Below are positions 28,366-39,610 of a DNA stretch of 64,000 nucleotides, piece by piece. The position numbers and the translations under genes are program-made. The DNA is taken from positions 11,783,501-11,847,500 of the forward strand of contig JALJCS010000015.1 of assembly GCA_023055355.1 (NCBI GenBank), read 5' to 3'. The notes under the pieces are model-generated. The model had not been told where the DNA came from, ran no database searches, and saw only the letters and a program-made list of their open reading frames with translations. Positions within the stretch are counted from its first letter, which is position 1; every line of letters begins with the position of its first letter. Source of the DNA: Agelaius tricolor (Eukaryota; Chordata; Aves; Passeriformes; Icteridae).

Positions 28366-28860
28366 CAATTTGAAAAAAAGATAAGACAGTACAGCCTCAA
28401 GGCTTCCCACTGTAAAGCCACCCAACAAATCTAAACCTACACTACAAATACCTGAAACACTCAAGGAATCAATTGGTTGCAGATTAAATACAGTCTGTAT
28501 TCTGACTCGCCCTGGTAATCTGTTACTCTCCACAGGAGCAGCCCCTCGATTTATGCCTCCAGCCTCACCTGCGGCAGGGCTGGCTCCTGCCCGAGCTGCC
28601 CTGCCGGCCTCCCAGCATCCCTGCAATCGGAGACTTAGGCCTCCTTTTTGTTTCAAGACTTTTTCTCTCATTAATTGATTAAAAAAATCCCCCTTCCCTC
28701 ATTTCTCTGTAGCTCTTCTTCATAAAGAAAGCTTTTGCTCTGCAATAAAGTAAGAGACTTTGATCCCAGATCATCCTCTTAGGCCTTCCAGCTGAAATCA
28801 GCGGAGAAACTATGTGGAGTTATTGTTCGCACTTGCTGCACTTCTGATTCAGAAAGGGCT
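28366..28860. other. noncoding DNA with a GC-moderate patch
   Basis: No gene is recognised. The minus-strand ORF over this stretch shows no known motif and no splice support. Confidence 0.45.
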
Positions 28861-29240
28861 GATTTATTAGCTTGTCAAGGGAAGCATTGTTCAGGAAGGC
28901 AATCAAAAAGCACTTACCTAGCTAAACTAAAATTACTGCCTTTTCAGTGGCTAATTTGTATAACTCCCATGGAGGAACTTGGGTAGTGTTTGATGAGGCA
29001 TAAAATGATGATTAATGAATTTATTGGCCTGCTGCTCATCAAATAGGAGTAGTATATCTTTCCCCTATTGGGCGTTGGGTCTAATGCTACATGTCTGTGT
29101 AAAGCAAGTCCAATATGATCTCCTTTTTAGCCCCCTTTTAACCCCCATGACCTGAAGAATATCACCGTGTAACAGAGGCAACATCAGGGGACTGCAAAGA
29201 CAAAGAGCCCGTTTGATAAAACGCTAAATGAGAAACGCGA
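28861..29240. promoter_or_regulatory. candidate conserved noncoding element
   Basis: About 380 bp of non-repetitive sequence includes AATGATGATTAATGAATTTATTGG, CTAATTTG, TACATGTC (an Iroquois-type ACATGT core near 29090) and CCAATATG. The ACATGT core would allow autoregulation by IRX proteins. This is inference from motifs only. Confidence 0.38.
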
Positions 29241-30990
29241 GGAAAGTTGCTGCAGGGACAGATCTGCTCAGTTTTCAGCTTTCAATCACTTTGACTACTG
29301 AAGTGGGAAGAATGTAGAAACTAGATAAGGTGTGAGAAGCGAAAAGAAAATGATAAACCAATTTTAACTTTCATAAAGGATCCAGCCAAACAACTTCATT
29401 GCTACTTGAAAGAACGAGCGAGTGCGGGAAGTGCTGGGATTCCCGAGCAATCAGGCATGCTGCAGCACCTCACCACCCAGCTGTGCATGGAGACACAGGG
29501 AAGATGCCCCCAAACTGGCCATATCCAGGGACAGCATGTAACCTGGTTGGCACTCTGATCAGATTTGGTGCAACCATTTGGAACTCACACATTTAGTGTC
29601 CTTTTTTCTCCACTAAAACACGTTTCTCCTCTGCTCGGTGTTTAATGCTCAAATCACTGTTTTGGGGCTAAAGGCTTCTGAGAGAAATTACTTACTTTCT
29701 CCCTTTTAAAAGCCCTAAATACTAGGGCCCTAATACTAAATTACACTAGGTGATTCAGTGCCCACCTGGATACACATGTGACTTACAGGGTATGTTATGC
29801 TCTACACATTGCTGCTTTGAACAGGTTGAGACCCCCAGAAATGTTGCTGACATTTCAAAAACTTGTTAAAATAAGTTTGTCTGAGATTTGGAGTCAGAGA
29901 TCTTCACAGGAATGAATCAATTTAGCTCTTAGCTTCCATGCACAATTCCCCCTTCCTGCAGCTCTGAAGCTTGTCGAGAGATCTGCAGCTTGCACGTCTC
30001 CCAGTGAAGATGCACATGCCTTATCTGGAGCCTGTTGCCAAAAAGGCAGCATGTCTCATTACCTTTTGAGGTTTCTCAGAAGTACCCTCAGGCCTGTGTG
30101 TCAGCAGCCCACCGTGCTGAAGACTGAGAAGGTGCAAGAACATTTTGCAGAACTGCTGATGTGATCAACACTTGCTGGATGATGTGATGTTTCAGGCTCC
30201 AATAAGGCTTGGAGGAGCAGGAAATGGTAATGTGGAGGTACCTGGCAATCCCAGCAGCCTGTCTTCCCTCTCTGCACCTTCCCTTTGTGCCTCTGGAGAG
30301 CCAGAGCACAGCCTGCTCTGCACTCCTTCAGAGGTGAGTCAAGAACTGAAAGCAGGCTGTAGATGATCCTTCCTTTTGCTCTCTTGTGTTACAATGCAGT
30401 CTTTTCTGTATTTTTTTTTCTTTCCATGACCTGTTCTGTTATGGGCTGTATTAGATTATGTTTCTGGAAAGCTGCTTGGGAATTGACTGAGTCAAGTCTA
30501 GATTTCAGCCTAGGAAGGCAGGAAAATTGCTCTCCTTAATTTTAAGGGACTTTAGCACATATTTTCTGAGAAATTCTTAAATTTGGCTGTTCCATATTAG
30601 ATAAGAACTGTGATTTCAAACATTCTTGTTTGCAAAATACAAGGTATGTAGCAAACCAAGAATTGTTCATTTTTCAGATCTGTTTAGAAATAGTTTCTGA
30701 AATGGTAAAAGGAATATACTCCTGACCAATCTTTAGTTCATCAAAACAAAACTTTCCTGTGACAACACACTGGCTTCCTTCACAAAATGAAAAAGGCACC
30801 CACCTTATGTTAACAAGATCAGAAAACATTTATTTCAATTCTACCAATTGGTATTTGTCTGAGACACTTTTAGCTGAAATGATCCTCTGGAAAATAATGT
30901 TTATAAACATCCTTGAACAAATAGCACTCTCCTGACACAAGCCTACCATCAATGTACCTCTCAACAAGCTTTATCTACAAGTCCTTGACT
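29241..30990. other. intergenic DNA
   Basis: No gene, repeat or discrete element is recognised. Short ORFs only. Confidence 0.5.
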
Positions 30991-31520
30991 TGTGACTGCT
31001 TTTACAAAGGCTCTCTGTTCATTAGCAATTTAAGGTCACTTTAAGTACTTGTGTCATGAACACACAGCACAGCCATAAAATATATGTATTAAATGCCAGC
31101 TGCATTAATATAGGGGTTTATTTTCCTCCACTTGGCTCCCCAAAGCAACATGATCTTACACATTGATGAAAAAAGACGTAGTTATATTTGCATAATTACA
31201 GCAATATTGTAAGTCTTTAGTGCAATAGACCTAAGAGGCTGATTTATGATTAAATATGTATAGCTAAAAGTTACCATGCTGGGTAGTGTGCATAGCATTA
31301 GACAATGACAGTTTTGGGACATAATTGCTTTAATGTGGGCAATTAAGACTAAGTGCATGTGATTTTAGTGTCTGCCCTACATTCCTCTGAATGATTACAA
31401 TGATCAATACACATGATTTGTAAGTCGCTTCCTATTGATCGAATGGTAAAATGTTTGACCTTCCTTTGAGGAAGTAATTTGCTAAATTATGACACCACGT
31501 AAAGTCTTTCTTGGTTCAGA
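30991..31520. promoter_or_regulatory. candidate conserved noncoding element
   Basis: About 500 bp without repeats or ORFs is rich in ATTA/TAAT and ATTTGCATAATTA-type sites (near 31188), with GATTTATGATTAAATATG, CAATGATCAATACACATG and CTATTGATCGAATGG. It is among the most enhancer-like stretches of the desert. Confidence 0.4.
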
Positions 31521-32135
31521 GGTGAGGGGTAATGGTGCTCAGAATTAGAAAAAAATAAAATAATTTTCCCCCCTTTTCCTGAAAATCAGTCTCTGTAATG
31601 TCTCCACCAATTTTCTGACTTCACCTGTGGAGGGAGGAGTTTGGCAAATTCATCTTTGAAAATAGGCAAAAAAAAGGGAAAAATTGAATTGCAAACTCAT
31701 TCCATCTTTGCAAGAAATCCTCTTCATGAACTTTATCTGTTTACTCTATGCCAAATCATGAGGACGTTCTTGACCACAAGATCTCTGTTGTTTGCAAGCA
31801 GCTTGTGAAAAATGTGCAGCAGCAAAGGTGGGGGAGCGGAGCACACGGTGAGTGCTGTGAGCGGCTGGGACTCGTGGCACGGCTCCCTGGGCTGCCTGCC
31901 AGGCCTAATTTAGCTTTGCATGCACAGGACCAAACAGCCTTCACTATATCACATTAGCAGGTACGAAAAGCAAACCAACAGTGCTCATGAAAACACTTTA
32001 GCCAATGAACAGTAACTTAGTTACAGCTGAGGACCTTCCTTCCATGCTAGCCTTGCCATCCTAAATGCACACAGTTGCAAATTAGATCAAAATTAGTAGA
32101 TACCAATGCAGTGAGATGTGTCCTGTTCCAGGGGT
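31521..32135. other. intergenic DNA
   Basis: Noncoding, with no repeat or element recognised. It borders the CR1 copy. Confidence 0.5.
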
Positions 32136-32770
32136 TCACAGAATCACAGGCTCAACTAGGTTGGAACAGACCTTTGAGATCATGGAGTCCAGCCTATGAC
32201 CTAACACCACATTGTCAGCCAGACCATGGCACTGAGTGCCACATCCAGTCTTTTACTAAACACCTCCGGGCACAGTGACTCCACCATTCCCTGGGCAGCC
32301 CATTCCAATGCTCAATCACTCATTTATGAAGAACTTCTTCCTAATGTCCTAAAGCTTAAACCTCCCCTGGAGCAGCTTAAGGCTGTGTCCTCTTTTCCTG
32401 TTGTTGTTTTCCTGGGAGAAGAGGCTGCCCCCCACCTGGGGGCACCCTCCTGTAGAGAGTGATGAGGTCTCCCCTGAGCCTCCTCTTCTTCAGGATGAAC
32501 ACCCCAGCTCCCTCGGCCACTCCTCATAGGACTTGTGTTCCAGACCCTTCACCAGCCTTGCTGCCCTTCTCTGCATGTGTTTGAGCAGCTCAACGTCCCT
32601 CCTGAACTGAGGGACCCAGAACTGGACACAGCACTCAAGGGACAGCCCAACCAGCACCCAGCACTGCCCTGATCCTGCTGGCCACACCATTCCTGATGCA
32701 GGCCAGGAGCCATTTGCCTTCTTGGCCACATAGGCACCCTGCTGGCTCCTGTTCAGTCTGCTGTCTAGTC
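32136..32770 (-). mobile_element. CR1 LINE, 5'-truncated, minus strand
   Basis: On the + strand the copy begins with the reversed CR1 3' end (TCACAGAATCACAGG, then AGGTTGGAACAGACC). It continues through the 3' UTR into the end of the reverse-transcriptase ORF. On the minus strand the C-terminal RT segment around KHMQRRAARLVKGLEHKSYE is visible near 32525-32600. It is followed by frame shifts, so the copy is dead. The 5' end is lost at about 32770, the usual form of CR1 in birds. This is the clearest taxonomic marker of an avian genome here. Confidence 0.92.
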
Positions 32771-35700
32771 TCCACACTCCATCTCAGAGACAAGCCTTCC
32801 CAATACAATCCACTCTTCCTGCACTACAGCTCCAGCATCAACACGCTGCCCTCACCATGGCCAGAATGCTTCAGCAGCCTGTGCAAAGTTGCAGTTGCCC
32901 ATGCAGATCAGGCTTCAAACTTCAGTTCTTCTCCACCTTACCCAGAACTGGGGCATCCCCAACCTCGAATGCTGTGCTCAGCCTCCCCCTTCCCCCAGCT
33001 CCTGCCTTCCTAGTCCACCCTAGGTAAGGAAAGTAGCTGGAACACAGCTACAACATGCTCACTTCCACACTGCTGGCAAAGGCAGTGTAATGGACTAGAA
33101 GGACAGAGACACTTAAAAATGATGATGAAGATGAAAACATACCACAAATCATGTAGCTAGCAAGAAACATCCTATTTACTGGCTGTTGTGCCAAGCACAC
33201 ACGCCGTAACACAAGGTCCCACTCTTAAATCCTTTCTGTAAGGAGAAGACAGCATCAAAGAGTTCATAAATTTCCTAAAACAGCCGTACTGAACAATGAA
33301 TTAAACTACAAAGCAGTTGGAATTCCTGGTTAGAAAAAAGTTCAGTCAGACAAAGGGCTGACTTGTTGGAAAACTGAAGGTAAATCTGCTTGCCAGACCT
33401 AAGAGGACAGGCCCTCCTGGAGCTCACCAACCACTGCTGAAGCATCCTGGGATCCTGGTGTCCAAACATCATCATGAACAGATGATGCTTGGACAGCAGG
33501 TACAGACAGACTTTCTGGGATGAGCAGGACTGCTCTGAAAGTCCACCCTTTCCCACCCCTAACTCTGTGCCAGTCCTATGCCAGGAGTGAAGTGTATGAC
33601 TCCAAACAATAATCATCTTGTATCTAGATTTTGAACATTCCTTTTAGGTTTCTCCCAGGGTTTAATGACCCTCACAGAGACTTAGATGTTTCATTTTTAA
33701 GAACACTTACAGACCAAAGTTGTTAAGGCTATGCAGTACACTATAGTCACTCTTAGCTGCGATTAAAAAACCCAAACATAAGATACAGCCATGGATAAAG
33801 ACTAAATAGATAATTTTACACTCAAATTTCCATTTTCTTATTCATGGTATCATTCCCTTGGCAGTAATCCATTCCAAACAGTTTCCCACACAACAAGTGC
33901 TCTAGCCTTTGGTCCCATTTCTGGATGGCCCAAGTTGAGCTAGCTGATGATTATCACTGGATAAGAGGACAAGAGGATGGAAAACTGGTAGTGGCAGTAC
34001 TAACCAAATGTTAAACATGAGAAGCCCCAGGTAGGGTAACTTGGTGCTGAGAAAGTTGTTTATGCTTCATTTTGGAAATTTTCCTAGCACAATGTACTCA
34101 GATATGTTTCCATTACTTTTAATTTAAACAAATTCTTCTTTACTCATGAACACTTCCCTTGCTTTTCCATTGAAATATTTATGGAATAAGATAAAAACCC
34201 ATGACCCTTACCCAGGAATGCTCATAGTCACTTAGCTTTAAACATAGAGCCATTGAACTTGATGAGACTTCAACACACAATTAAACTGCACACTTCAGCC
34301 TTGTCTGGTTCCTCACACAGCACTTTATGTAGGAGATTCAGGTTCAAAAATCTGTTTTTTTCAGGTGTGAAATAACATCAAATATATGATTAATCAAATG
34401 ACTACATCAAAACTAGTTTTTCCCCAACTAAATTACTAGATAAGATGAGAAGAGAAAAAGGGAAATATTAAAATGTGTCAACATAGGAACGGAAAAAGAG
34501 AAACTTTAAAAGCAAAACTAGTAGCAGGATTTGTGGTATTCTGCAAGTTCAAAATGCAACTGACACATTTCTTTGTTGCTGTTAATTTTGTTTTGCCTTC
34601 GTATTAACTGCATCTCTTTGATGAATATTTTTAAAAATAAAATAATGGTTATCACTCAGGCTGCTTTGAAGTACTTCTGAGTTGAATGACTGGTAGCATT
34701 TATTGATTTCATAGTGTGACACTAGAAGTTTTGATATGGGATTTTAAAAAACGATATTTGAAGTTAAAAGAAGACATCTTGATTAAAGCCAGAACAAATT
34801 GTTTGGCTGAGATTCAAACTCTGGTTCACATGCCTTTCCAAGTTTGTAGATTCACTTGCTCGCTAGGAAAAGCCCATATGCTTTCAATGGACGAGTTCAA
34901 AATTCATGCCATGGAAAGGCAGGAAACTGCTTCAAAGTTGGGAACCAACAGTCCAGCTTAAACCCTAAGGGAAAATACACTCATAGACATTAGATATAAG
35001 AATGAGGTAGAAAGGTCTTGTGTTTAAGGGGTTCAGTTCTGAGACACAGACAGCGTGACCTTGAACCAAATCCCGTAGTCTTCTGTGCATCCGGTGCCCA
35101 TATGCAAAGTGCTGATAACAGCATCCTCATCTTCTCCTGGGCAGGAAGCTGTGAGGATGAACAGCAGCTCTGTGGGGCTGTAAGTCATAGGGCTGGCTGG
35201 ACAGATGATCTGTTGGGTTATCACTTCAGGTCTCAGACTGCAATGAATGCTACAGATCTGGTGGGTACAGTCCCTCCCTGCCAGCAGCCTGGGTAATTCT
35301 GGTTCAAAAGGTACCTCAGACTCCACCACACAGGGCACTGAGTTTCTGTGCTGGCCACTTCTACTGAGATACCTGATGTGTTTCTCCAGGTGAGGGGGGA
35401 ACATTTAACCAAGGACTCCATGCCTGAGGGCTGCTCAGTACTTCAGGGTGAGCAGAGCCCTGCAGCTGTCTTCTCCTACATTGGGTACTGTCCTGTGTGG
35501 CTTAAAGAACAAGAGTGGAACTAGTTCTTCAGAAAGGACCAAAAGCACTAAACCTTTACAGAGATCATCTGCTCAAAAGCCACGTGGGTCCTTATTCTTT
35601 AAATAACTGACCTAAAGCACCTGCTCATAAAGCAGTTTCTGCATCTTGGGAGATGATCACCACTTCTTTTCCTGACCTTCTTCCATTGCTGGTTTCACGA

Positions 35701-35880
35701 GGGATGAGACTGACTTTTAAAGGAAAAATTTGCCAATGCCATTTGGGAAGGTTATGAAAAAAAAAAGGAAGTTGTCAGTTTTAGCAGTGGAAACTGCAGT
35801 AAGTCACCAGCAGGCTACTGACCGAGTTGTTAAACTCAGGGGGAAAAAAACTGTTAGGTGAGCTGGTTAATATCAAGGCT
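32771..35880. other. intergenic DNA
   Basis: No gene is recognised. Short ORFs only, with a few A-rich runs. No transposon other than the flanking remnants. Confidence 0.5.
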
Positions 35881-36200
35881 CACCACTGACTTCTGCATAC
35901 TACAGACCATGTCAAAAGCTTTCCAGTAATCAGTAGAGCTTAAGAAAAGTCTCTGATTAACTTTTCTTTCATCTTTCTCTTTTCCATCTGGTGTTAAAGA
36001 TCAAACCTTCAGTTCCCCTACTCTTTTAAGCCTTGCCTGTTTGACAGAAAACCTCTCATCCATCTTAAATCTAGTGTGGGCTAGAATGTCTTTCAGCAGT
36101 GGCTAGAGGGTAGATATATTATCAGATAGTAACCATATTGCTCCCTCTGCTTTTACTTTAGCTCTGTATTTGTTATTATAGGATATATCTGGGGTTTGTG
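35881..36200 (-). mobile_element. possible ancient non-LTR retrotransposon remnant
   Basis: On the minus strand a short frame near 35905-35935 reads DYWKAFDMV. This resembles the DYxKAFD block of non-LTR reverse transcriptases (RTE/L2/CR1-like). The surrounding sequence is heavily decayed and no termini are visible. The call rests on one motif and is uncertain. Confidence 0.3.
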
Positions 36201-39200
36201 AGTGTTCAGCCTCTATCCCTCTACTGCAGGGATAGTGCTGCTAATGCTTTGCAAATCACTGCACTATTTATTTCCAGTTTAGTAATGTTCTATCTGTGCT
36301 TTGCATAACTTCTTCCAATTTTACCAGCAGCCCAGAATACTTGTCTCCTAGGACTTGCAGCATCTGCACTCTTAAAGACACTGTGATGTGGGAATGATGG
36401 TGACTTTGAGAGTGCTGGGGCTGTAACTGTTTCAAAATGCACCACTGCTGATTGTCAGCTGGGTAAAAACAGCATCTTCCCCTTCCACATAGACTCCAGG
36501 AGGATGGGGATGCTCAGCCACCCCTTGGAAATCATTGCCTGCTTGGTGGGATATGGGTAAAGACTTCTGGAACTGCTGGGATTGATTTACACCTGCCATG
36601 GCATCTTCCATGACACTCTTAGAGGTATTTCTTATCAGCAGAGGAAAAGCAGCTCTAAGTGTTTGCTGTGTGACTTACCCAAAACAGAAAAAGAGGTCAC
36701 ATCTCCCCAGCACATTGGGGCCACCAGTTAATATAATAGAGTACTTGGATAATGGTAAATATAGATAATTACACGATAATTACATTTCTCATTATTTGAA
36801 AATGAGGCATCTTTTTAGGAAGAGAAATTCCATTTACTTCCTGGCTCTACCACCTAACATCACTTTTAAGCTATGACTTCATAGTCCATGTGAATTATCA
36901 GATCTACTCAAAATATCATTTTCAGGCTAGTTATTGTACCAGAGATTCATAAAATGTCTTAATGACTTTGCAGAGGGAGGCAAAACACTTGAAAATGAAA
37001 GATGCTAAAAGATGTGGGAAAAAGAGGAAAGCTGCCTCATGCAATTTACAGTGGAGTGGTGATGACCATTCTGTAAAACAGCAAGCAGTCTGTGAAGCCA
37101 AGTTGTTTTTAGAGGACAGTGCAGCCAGCAGTAGCCAATCTACAGACACTTGAAGTGCACAATACCAGGGCATCTATTCTGGTTAGCTCTACTCTGGTCC
37201 TGTGAACTGAATTAACATATCAGGGGTAGCCCAGAACAGCATTATCTCCTGTGGTTTAAACAAAGGGAGCACATGCAGTCTGTGTGCCATCAGATCTCTC
37301 CGTGATATAAACACTGAATAGCAACTGGTAATAATCAAGAATTTTTCTTCAGTGGTGCTGAAATTAAACACTTCTTTTGTCATACCTATCACAGGATTTT
37401 TTTGGTTAAGTATCTGTGCTCCATAAGCATGACACAGTATTGGGTCAAAAGCTTTTTCATGCAGCCTACCCTCTCTCTCAAAGGTGTTGGCCTGCAACTC
37501 CATGGGTCCATAAATCAGAGTGATGTAAACCTGCTCTGCAGACCAGTTTCAAATCTTAAATTTCCAAAAGAAGTAGTCAGACTGATCTTGAATCCTTCCT
37601 GTCTGTAAGGAAAGTTAACTGGGACCTTTGGAGGGAAAATGGTATGATGCTGTATGTTTGAAGGTCTTTCTGCCTTGCTTTTCTGAGCCTGGACTAAAGA
37701 ACTGGGGTGCAACTCTTCCTGCTCGGAAGAGTAGAAGAAAGCACTTTTGGAAACAGTTGGTTCTGTGTCTGAACCAAAGCAGCAGCTCTTGCCTGGTGCT
37801 GATCAGTACTTAATATTTCAGGAGATATGCAAAAGCTTATTATTGGGCAGATGTAAGCAGCTTGCTTTCATATCCTGCTCCCTAGCAGTTAGAGACTGAT
37901 TTACATCCTAGAACACATGGTTCAATTCCTTTTCACTATGTGTTGTATTATATATAACATTAGGTATTTCTGATTTCAATATAAACATCTAAATCTGAAT
38001 CCTAAATCTCAGTCTGAACAATTTGCTGTGGCAGACAGGCCCACAGTTAAATCATGTGTTGTGTAAAAAAAGCATTTCCATTTATCAGTGCTGAATTTCA
38101 TACCTTTAACTATCAATTTAGGTGACACTGGAATTCACTTAAAACATTTCTTCTCAGTGTAATAGACCCTATATGTGAAGTTCATGCTCATATGGCAATC
38201 AATTGTATTTACAGTTATAAACACAATTATTCTGCAGCACCATGCTACAGTTCCTGCAGCTCATCTTAATGTGGATGCAAGGGTTATTATTATTGAGAAC
38301 TGAGAAATGGGTTGAAATAATAATAAATACAAACATTCTGGTTAAATAGGAGGAGAATGTGAAGCATTAAACCAGCTTTGGAAAGGAGCAACTCCTTTCA
38401 GTTTTCATTGGTTCATATCATTAAACTGGGGGCATGACTCATCCATCACTACAATATTTCAGATTTAAAGCAGCACAACTTTGATTGCAGGACAATTCTG
38501 ATAGAAAAGCCAAAGAGATATGATTGTGGGACAGATTTCTCATTTTTAAAAATTTCTTTGTTCTATGTTACATGCAGATTACAGAAATGTTTCATGTTAC
38601 AGTTTGCCAGACTGCATTTTATTTGCTGAAGGGAACTAACAGTGGAATTAAATGAGCTGTTCTGAAGTTGAAAGTGTGCACAGGCTCCTGGGTAAATGCT
38701 TGGAGAATACACTACCTTCCCATACTAATTTCAATTCTCTAGATAATATTTGGATAGCAAAAATATGTATTTTAAATGTATATTTATCATCTTAGGAAAT
38801 TTAAATGAGAGCACATACCTCCTCTTTTGGTCATAGGGTAAGTACTCATTTTGATAAATCTAAATTTCCTGTAACTGGCTAGCAGAGTAGCCAATATATT
38901 TGTCTCACAAAAGTGTTTTCAAGATTAATGTGTAAATAGTTTGCACTTCTGTGATGTGTGCAGTCCACATAGTTATTACAACTTATTTCACACATTAAAT
39001 TAAAGGTTAAAATACTCTTTTTCCCCACCAGTCATACAAAACTCAAATTCTTTGGTTGTTTTTTTTTTTTTCATTCTTATTTTAAAATTTCTAAACTATA
39101 GTTTAAGTCTAGGGAAAATTCACTCCATTCCTGCCTCTCCAAAAGCATGGAAAGATGTCAAGCTTTCCAGAGCTGCTGTTGATAGCAGGAAAACCAACAC

Positions 39201-39550
39201 AATCTGGGCAGAATCATCATCATCATAAATAAAAGAGTAATGTTTTGATTTTGTGTTCACTATAAATAATGAAATAAGCACCTGATTTTTATCCAAAAAA
39301 TTAAGAGGCATAATTAATTCAGGCATGCTTCAGGGTAATTCTAACATGCACTCTTTGTTCTTGTGTTTTATGTTCTATTTGCCTCCGTTGCTAGGATGTT
39401 ACTGCAGAATGGTGCATCTTGAGATGGGCACTGCTGGGTGCTGTGGGTGTGACAGGGTATCCCTGTGAACTTCACTTCTCCTTCAGAACCTGAGAATTTT
39501 GCCAAGCTTGGTGTGATCCCAGCCTCCCACACCAACCTGCTTTTATGAGG
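36201..39550. other. intergenic DNA
   Basis: No gene or repeat is recognised. Several short ORFs lack any support. Confidence 0.5.
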
Positions 39551-39552
39551 TG

Positions 39553-39593
39553 GAATGAATGAATGAATGAATGAATGAATGAATGAATGAATG
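39553..39593. repeat. (GAAT)n tetranucleotide microsatellite
   Basis: About ten GAAT units are followed by a short degenerate GGATGGAT tail to about 39610. The in-frame open reading it produces is not a gene. Confidence 0.92.
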
Positions 39594-39610
39594 GGTGGAT
39601 GGATGAGTGG

